DNA of 19,859 nucleotides from DATJFH01 sp035495815. GTDB taxonomy: Bacteria; Acidobacteriota; Terriglobia; Bryobacterales; Bryobacteraceae. The notes under the pieces are model-generated. The model saw only the letters and a program-made list of their open reading frames with translations, was not told the DNA's origin and did not search any database. Of this stretch, positions 15,271 through 19,859 are shown piece after piece (positions within the stretch are counted from its first letter, which is position 1; each line of letters opens with the position of its first letter). The stretch lies in the NCBI GenBank assembly GCA_035495815.1, contig DATJFH010000378.1:1-19859 (forward strand), in the 5' to 3' direction. The position numbers and the translations under genes were made by a program.

Positions 15271-15798
15271 ATGCTGTCCGGCAAGAAGGTGGTTCTGTTC
15301 GTCGACAATGTTTATCAGGAAATGGAAGTGTGGTATCCGCTGTACCGCCTGCGGGAGGAAGGCGCGCAGGTAGTGACCGTGGGGGCGGCCGCCGGCGCCA
15401 CCTACACCAGCAAGCTCGGCTACCCGGCGCAGTGCGACAAATCGTACGACCAGGTTTCGGCGTCCGATTACGACGGCGTCGTGGTCCCCGGCGGATACGC
15501 GCCCGACCACATACGCCGGCACGCCAGGGCCAATCAGCTGGTTCACGATTTCGACGCGCAAGGCAAGCTGGTGGCCGCCATCTGTCACGCCGCCTGGGTG
15601 CTGTGCTCCGCGAAAATACTGCGGGGCCGCCGGGCGACATCCTTTTTCGCCATCAAGGACGACGTGATCCACGCCGGGGCCGAATGGGTGGACGCCGAGG
15701 TGGTGGTGGACCGCAACCTGGTCACCTCACGCAAGCCGGACGACCTGCCCGCCTTCTGCCGGGCGATGATCGGCGTGCTGGAGAAAGGGTCGAAATAG
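15271..15798 (+). CDS. DJ-1/PfpI family protein
   Basis: A 175-residue protein of the DJ-1/PfpI superfamily, with possible protease, deglycase, hydratase or chaperone activities. The nucleophile elbow is AAIC105-H106 AAW, and the partner acidic residue is probably Glu17 or Glu19 in NVYQEMEVWYPLYRL. VVVPGGYAPD and the FFAIKDDVIHAGAEW segment are typical. ATG at 15271 follows AGGGGTGG; a GTG three codons earlier is also in frame. It lies 11 bp after the sulfatase gene and ends the seven-gene block, directly before a strong hairpin. No signal peptide, so cytoplasmic. A role in repair of carbonyl damage or small-molecule turnover is plausible but not demonstrable. Confidence 0.92.
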   Translation: MLSGKKVVLFVDNVYQEMEVWYPLYRLREEGAQVVTVGAAAGATYTSKLGYPAQCDKSYDQVSASDYDGVVVPGGYAPDHIRRHARANQLVHDFDAQGKLVAAICHAAWVLCSAKILRGRRATSFFAIKDDVIHAGAEWVDAEVVVDRNLVTSRKPDDLPAFCRAMIGVLEKGSK

Positions 15799-15806
15799 GG
15801 CGAAGA

Positions 15807-15840
15807 CTCCGGCGAGCCCTCTGCGTGAGGCTCGCCGGAG
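15807..15840. terminator. Bidirectional hairpin between convergent genes
   Basis: CTCCGGCGAGCC and GGCTCGCCGGAG pair perfectly over 12 bp around a 10-base loop (CTCTGCGTGA). It occupies most of the 51-bp gap between the PfpI stop and the stop of the convergent repeat-protein gene. Neither side has a T-tract, so it may act with Rho or protect 3' ends rather than be a classic intrinsic terminator. Confidence 0.72.
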
Positions 15841-15849
15841 CCGTCCAGA

Positions 15850-18800
15850 CTACTTCGGCAAAGGCGGGATCGAGGTGAACGCCTGAGCCGGGTTGAAGCG
15901 CAGACCGAGCACGCTGATCTGCCCTCCCGCCGGGGTCTGGAACTCGATGGTTCCGCGCCGCTGCGCGGTGATCGGGAACCGGGTGGCCACGCTGAATGCA
16001 ATGTGGCCCCGCGCCGGCAGCGACAGGTTATCGAACGTAATCACCGTGCCGTTCTCGTCCCGGATGGTGACCGGGATATTGGCAAACCCGCCGCTGACGT
16101 TGGCGGCGGCGATTCCCGTGGCGAACGACTCGGTGTTGTCGAAGTAAACCACATACGAGCCGCTGGTGCGCGTGTCCACGGCCACCACGGCTTCCTGCTG
16201 CCGGCCCGTCCCCGCCACCGTCTGCGTAAACACGGCGAATCCGGTGACTGAGCCGCTCGATTGCAGCTGCGCCCAGCCGGTCTGTGTCTGCTGATTGTCC
16301 GGGCCGGTGGTGGAAACCAGCAGAACGGCGCCCGGATTCAAAGTCCGATCCACCGATGACAGGATCTGAGACCCGGGCGAGGTTTGCGGGAAAGAGATCG
16401 CCAGGGACAGCGGATTCCCGTTATCGTCGAAAAAGTTCAGCCGAACGGGCGTAGCGCTGGCGCCGTTGTTCACCAGTGTGATGGTGGTGGTCCAGGAGCC
16501 GCCGGAGGCGATCTGGGCCATGGAGCCGGATCCGGGCAGCGATCCACCGCCTGTGGTGGTGACCGTGAAGGTGACGCTGACCGTCTGCTGCTGGAAGTTC
16601 GAACCCGTCACCGTGACCTGCCCGGTATACGTGCCCGCCTGCAGGAACAGGCCGTTCACAACCGGATTCACCGATACGGTCAGGGTGGCCGGAGCGAAGC
16701 CGCTGGTCGGAGACACGGACAACCACGCGCCGCCCACGTTCGTGCTGGCCGCGGCGGTGAAGTTGCCCGAGCCCGAGACCGAGAGCGTCTGAGACGCCGG
16801 CGCGGCGCCTCCGAAAGCTTGCGTGAAGGTGAGCGCGGTCGGGGTGACGGCCACCGTGCCGCCGGCCGACACGGTCATCGTCACCGTGATCACCTGCGGG
16901 CTGTTGGCCACCGAGCCGGAGGTGGCTGTCAAAGTGATGGTGGCGGTATAAGTCCCCGCGCCGAGGTTCGACGGGTTCGCCGATACCGTGAGGTTCGACG
17001 GCGTCACTCCCGTCGAAGTGTTGACGAAGAGCCAGCCGGACGCGCCGCTGGAATAGGTGACGTTCACTCCGAAGTTGATCGGCGTGCCGTCCGTGCTGGT
17101 TACGGCCACGTTCTGGGAGCCGGGCGTCACCACGCCGGTACCCTGTTGCGCCGTGAAGTTGACGCCGCTGGGACTGGTTACGAGAAGCGAGGTGGTACTC
17201 ACCACCAACGTGACCTGCATCGTCTGCGGCGTCCCGTTGGTGGGAGTCACCGTGATCGTGCCATTATAAGCGCCCGCGCTTAGCCCGCTTGGATTGACGC
17301 TCACCGTGAAGCTTCCCGGAGCCGACCCGCTTGTCGAGGAGAGTATCAGCCAGTTCGGACCGGAGCTGACTTGCGAGAACAGAGTGTAGGAGGTCTGGCT
17401 CGGGCTGTTGACGGTGACGGTCTGGCTGACCGGCTGAGCCTGGCCGATCTGATAGGCGAATGAAAGATTGGGGGGAACCAGCTGCAGCGTGGATCCGGCC
17501 GTGATCGTCAGATTCACGGGAATCGACGTGCTGGGATTTCCGGCCGTTTGAGACGAGACCGTGACGGCGCCGGTATAGGTCCCCGGTGAGAGACCCGCGG
17601 TTGTCACGTTGATCGGGATAGTCCCCGGCGTCGAGCCGAATTGACTCGGAATCTGGAGCCAGTTGAAGCCGGCGGGTGTCTGGACGGTTCCAGTGACGTT
17701 GAACGAAATCTGCGAACTGCTGCTTTGCACCGTCAGGATCTGGGAGGGCGGAGTCGTCCCCTGCTGGGCGGTGAAGTTGATCGAAGTCGGGGTGAAGCTG
17801 AGAATCGGGCTGGTGCTGACCAGCAGGCTCACCGGAATGTTGATCACCGGATTCGAGGATCCGCCGAACGTGCTGAGCTGAATCGTGCCGGAATAACTGC
17901 CCGGCTGCAGACCGACGGGCTGAATGGAAACCGTGATCGAGCCCGGCGTGGAGCCCTGTCCCTGGGGACTGACGATCAGCCACTGAACGTTGCCCGAATT
18001 GATAAACGAACTTGTGGTGTAGTTTACGGGAGTGCCGGTGGTGGTTACGGAAACCGTCTGGGCAGGCGGAACGCCGGCGCCAGTCTGGTAGGCGAAACTC
18101 AGCGCCGAGGGGTTCGCCTGGACCGCGGGCGTGCCTCCCACCGTCAGGTTCACCTGGAAACTGGTATTGCCCTGCAATGTTCCGACATTGACCGTGCCGC
18201 TGTAGCTGCCGGCGCTCAGACCGGAAGACTGGATGTTCACGCTGACGGTTCCAATCGTGCCGGAGACGAACGGGTTCAGCCAGGGCTGTCCGGTTGTCGT
18301 GGAGGCGGACACGGAGGTGACGTTTGCCGCCGACCCGTTGGCAGTGATGGTGACGTTCTGAGTGGTCGGATTCACTCCGGTTTGCGCGGTTACGTTCAGC
18401 GGGTTGGGATTGGCCGCCAGACCGGAAGTCCCGCTGCCGATCGTCAGCGTGACCTGAACGGTGGCAGAGCCGAAGACCGTGTTCAACGTCTCGATTCCGG
18501 TATAAGTTCCATTCCCCAGATTCGTGTTGTTGACCGAGAGCGTCGCGATCGATCCGTTGATGGCCGTATTCACGAAAGAGACACCGCCGGACGTGGGCGT
18601 GAAGCTGAAGCCGTTAATGGAAGTGGCCGCGCCGTTGACCGTTACCGCTACGTTCTGGGACGCGACTTGTCCGCCCGGCGACGCCACGAAGGAGACAGCG
18701 CTCGGGCTTGCCACCACTCCGCTGCTGCCGCCGCCGCCGATGGTCAACGTCACCGGGACGTTCACGGAGCCGAAGATCGTATTGAAGGTTTCCGTTCCGG

Positions 18801-19443
18801 TATAGGTTCCATTGCCGAGGCTCGTGTTGTTCACGGAGAGAGTCGCCTGAGTACCGTTGACAATGGTGTTGAGGAACGCGACCCCGGACGTCGGAGTGAA
18901 GCTGAAGCCGGTGATGGTCTGCGGCGACCCGTTGAAAAAGACCTGGACGACCTGCGAGTTCACCTGGCCGCCCGCAACCGCGTTAAAGGTCACCTGGTTT
19001 GGAGACGCCGATACTCCCGCCCCTCCGCCGCCGATGTTGCCGACCGACAGGTTCACGGTAAACGACCCGGTCAGTGCGCCCCCGTTGCCGGTGACCGAGA
19101 CCGTCCCGGAGTAAGTCTGATTGGCCGCAAGCTGGGTGGTCGAGGTGGCCACGCTGCAGTTGTTGCCGCCTACGTAAACATTGACGGAGGTTCCGCTGGC
19201 CACGGCGCACAGCCAGTTTCCGCCGCTCGAAGTATTGATGCCGGCCACAAATAGCGAAGAGATTCCGCTGGCCGAGCTGACCGCGACCGACGTGGGGCCG
19301 GCAGTCGACCCTGGTCCGGAGATGGTCATTCCCACCGGGTTGGGGCTGAAGTTCAGGCTTTGTGCCCGCGCTGTGTCAGGATGACTCAGAAGTACTAAGG
19401 TGGCAACTGCCAAAACTTCAGTCAAACGCTTGAATTTATACAC
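15850..19443 (-). CDS. Secreted BACON-like/Ig-like repeat protein with acidobacterial C-terminal domain
   Basis: A 1197-residue exported protein. A signal peptide (MYKFKRLTEVLAVATLVLL, then DTARA before QSLNF) is followed by about nine beta-sandwich modules of roughly 100 residues. Modules carry WLSVSPTSGFAPATLTVSVN- and GLSAGSYSGTV-type strings characteristic of BACON-like domains, which occur in surface carbohydrate-related proteins. Modules 2 and 3 (about residues 143-340) are near copies. The last about 227 residues, from GSGSMAQIASGG, form a different domain ending in RRGTIEFQT and LGLRFNPAQAF. There is no visible enzyme motif, so adhesion, matrix or binding is likely. I chose GTG at 19443, with GGAG five bases before it, over ATG at 19491, because the signal peptide then begins at once. 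The composition is rich in Thr, Ser, Gly and Val. The gene runs toward the PfpI gene and is unrelated in function as far as can be seen. Confidence 0.88.
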   Translation of the reverse strand: MYKFKRLTEVLAVATLVLLSHPDTARAQSLNFSPNPVGMTISGPGSTAGPTSVAVSSASGISSLFVAGINTSSGGNWLCAVASGTSVNVYVGGNNCSVATSTTQLAANQTYSGTVSVTGNGGALTGSFTVNLSVGNIGGGGAGVSASPNQVTFNAVAGGQVNSQVVQVFFNGSPQTITGFSFTPTSGVAFLNTIVNGTQATLSVNNTSLGNGTYTGTETFNTIFGSVNVPVTLTIGGGGSSGVVASPSAVSFVASPGGQVASQNVAVTVNGAATSINGFSFTPTSGGVSFVNTAINGSIATLSVNNTNLGNGTYTGIETLNTVFGSATVQVTLTIGSGTSGLAANPNPLNVTAQTGVNPTTQNVTITANGSAANVTSVSASTTTGQPWLNPFVSGTIGTVSVNIQSSGLSAGSYSGTVNVGTLQGNTSFQVNLTVGGTPAVQANPSALSFAYQTGAGVPPAQTVSVTTTGTPVNYTTSSFINSGNVQWLIVSPQGQGSTPGSITVSIQPVGLQPGSYSGTIQLSTFGGSSNPVINIPVSLLVSTSPILSFTPTSINFTAQQGTTPPSQILTVQSSSSQISFNVTGTVQTPAGFNWLQIPSQFGSTPGTIPINVTTAGLSPGTYTGAVTVSSQTAGNPSTSIPVNLTITAGSTLQLVPPNLSFAYQIGQAQPVSQTVTVNSPSQTSYTLFSQVSSGPNWLILSSTSGSAPGSFTVSVNPSGLSAGAYNGTITVTPTNGTPQTMQVTLVVSTTSLLVTSPSGVNFTAQQGTGVVTPGSQNVAVTSTDGTPINFGVNVTYSSGASGWLFVNTSTGVTPSNLTVSANPSNLGAGTYTATITLTATSGSVANSPQVITVTMTVSAGGTVAVTPTALTFTQAFGGAAPASQTLSVSGSGNFTAAASTNVGGAWLSVSPTSGFAPATLTVSVNPVVNGLFLQAGTYTGQVTVTGSNFQQQTVSVTFTVTTTGGGSLPGSGSMAQIASGGSWTTTITLVNNGASATPVRLNFFDDNGNPLSLAISFPQTSPGSQILSSVDRTLNPGAVLLVSTTGPDNQQTQTGWAQLQSSGSVTGFAVFTQTVAGTGRQQEAVVAVDTRTSGSYVVYFDNTESFATGIAAANVSGGFANIPVTIRDENGTVITFDNLSLPARGHIAFSVATRFPITAQRRGTIEFQTPAGGQISVLGLRFNPAQAFTSIPPLPK
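18424..19017 (-). repeat. Two tandem near-identical protein modules (period about 300 bp)
   Basis: Modules 2 and 3 of the repeat protein are closely related at DNA as well as protein level. For example, TTCCGGTATAGGTTCCATT near 18792 recurs with one change 300 bp away near 18492. At protein level GFSFTPTSG, ATLSVNNT and LGNGTYTG occur in both. The other modules are much more diverged, so this pair looks like a recent internal duplication. Confidence 0.8.
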
Positions 19444-19524
19444 GGTTTCTCCAGTGCGGATCTGCGTCACTTTACGTTCCGCCACACTCATGCAAATTTC
19501 GGCCCATTAACTAAGCCAATGTTT

Positions 19525-19554
19525 ATATTACATTTACGCAGGGCCGTTGGGCAA
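19525..19554 (-). promoter_or_regulatory. Candidate sigma70-type promoter for the repeat-protein gene
   Basis: On the minus strand TTGCCC (19549-19554) is separated by 18 bases from TAATAT (19525-19530), each matching four of six consensus bases. The AT-rich pocket is conspicuous in GC-rich DNA. Transcription would start near 19518, about 75 bases before the chosen GTG. Confidence 0.4.
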
Positions 19555-19591
19555 CAGCAGCCGCTTTCCGAGCCCTGACGCGAGCCGGCCG

Positions 19592-19859
19592 CTACTTGGC
19601 CAGCGCCGGAATAGTACTAAAGGCCCCAGCAGGGTTGAAGCGCAAGCCGAGCACGCCGGCGGCTCCACCAGTTGCCGTCTGAAATTCCACGGTCCCGCGT
19701 CTCTGCGCGGTTACCGGAAAGCGGTCCGTCAGATTGAATGAAGTGTGGCCCAATGGCGGCAAGCTCAATGAAGTCGCCTGGATTACGGTTCCGTTGTCGT
19801 CCCGGACATTCACCGTGATAAAGACCACCTGGGCGGTTGTGTTGGCCAGCGCCACTCCG
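19592..19859 (-). CDS. 3' end of a second gene with the same C-terminal domain as the repeat protein (5' end beyond window)
   Basis: Only the last 88 residues are visible, ending at the TAG at 19592. They align over their length with the end of the adjacent repeat protein: DDNGTVI, LSLP-LGH, RFPVTAQRRGTVEFQT and VLGLRFNPAGAF against DENGTVI, LSLPARGH, RFPITAQRRGTIEFQT and VLGLRFNPAQAF. The two genes are tandem on the minus strand with 148 bp between this stop and the next start. The protein is probably also secreted and beta-rich, but its N-terminal part cannot be seen. Confidence 0.85.
   Translation of the reverse strand, partial: GVALANTTAQVVFITVNVRDDNGTVIQATSLSLPPLGHTSFNLTDRFPVTAQRRGTVEFQTATGGAAGVLGLRFNPAGAFSTIPALAK

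Noticed and set aside
16500..19443. CRISPR-like or satellite repeat array
   Set aside because: The periodicity is about 300 bp, follows codons and encodes beta-sandwich modules. There are no short identical repeats with unique spacers.
19444..19491. ATG at 19491 as start of the repeat protein
   Set aside because: It would add 16 polar residues before the signal peptide and has no good ribosome site. GTG at 19443 has GGAG at proper distance. It is not wholly excluded.
1..19859. Mobile element, phage or defence system
   Set aside because: I found no transposase, integrase, terminal inverted repeats, nuclease or toxin-antitoxin genes. All genes resolve to metabolic or surface families.

Overview
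The window is GC-rich, densely coded bacterial DNA. The gene content points to an acidobacterium of the Solibacter/Bryobacter type: an Oar-like TonB-dependent receptor with an N-terminal carboxypeptidase-regulatory domain, a DUF1552 + cytochrome-type DUF1592 pair, a formylglycine sulfatase, and secreted proteins made of BACON-like beta-sandwich repeats. This assignment is inferred from gene families; no rRNA or other marker is present. I see no tRNA, rRNA, CRISPR array, transposase or attachment site, and no gene-free stretch longer than 283 bp.

Layout. (1) Positions 1-5945, minus strand: a TonB-dependent outer-membrane receptor cut by the left edge, a TIM-barrel sugar isomerase/epimerase-like protein, and a cobalamin-binding-type radical SAM protein. 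(2) Positions 5946-6228: the only sizeable intergenic region, lying between divergent genes. (3) Positions 6229-15798, plus strand: seven genes with gaps of at most 31 bp, in the order DUF1552 protein, DUF1587/1592/1588/1585-type c-type cytochrome protein, flavin-dependent halogenase-like oxidoreductase, carotenoid oxygenase, class III-like polyphosphate kinase 2, Tat-type sulfatase, and a PfpI/DJ-1 protein. (4) Positions 15799-15849: a perfect 12-bp-stem hairpin between convergent genes. (5) Positions 15850-19859, minus strand: a 1197-residue secreted repeat protein, followed on its 5' side by the 3' end of a second gene that encodes the same C-terminal domain.

How the genes may work together. 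The receptor, the DUF1552/DUF1592 pair, the sulfatase and the repeat proteins fit a surface- and periplasm-oriented way of life, with capture and breakdown of complex, possibly sulfated, substrates. The most distinctive part is the halogenase-like enzyme overlapping a carotenoid oxygenase by four bases (ATGA). This suggests two oxidative steps on one hydrophobic or aromatic/polyene substrate. A TGnTAAAAT extended -10 element sits exactly where it would start transcription on the GTG of the halogenase-like gene, so this half of the cluster may have its own leaderless promoter. The substrate is not visible from sequence.

Many long open frames lie antisense to these genes. They are GC-composition shadows and are not annotated.
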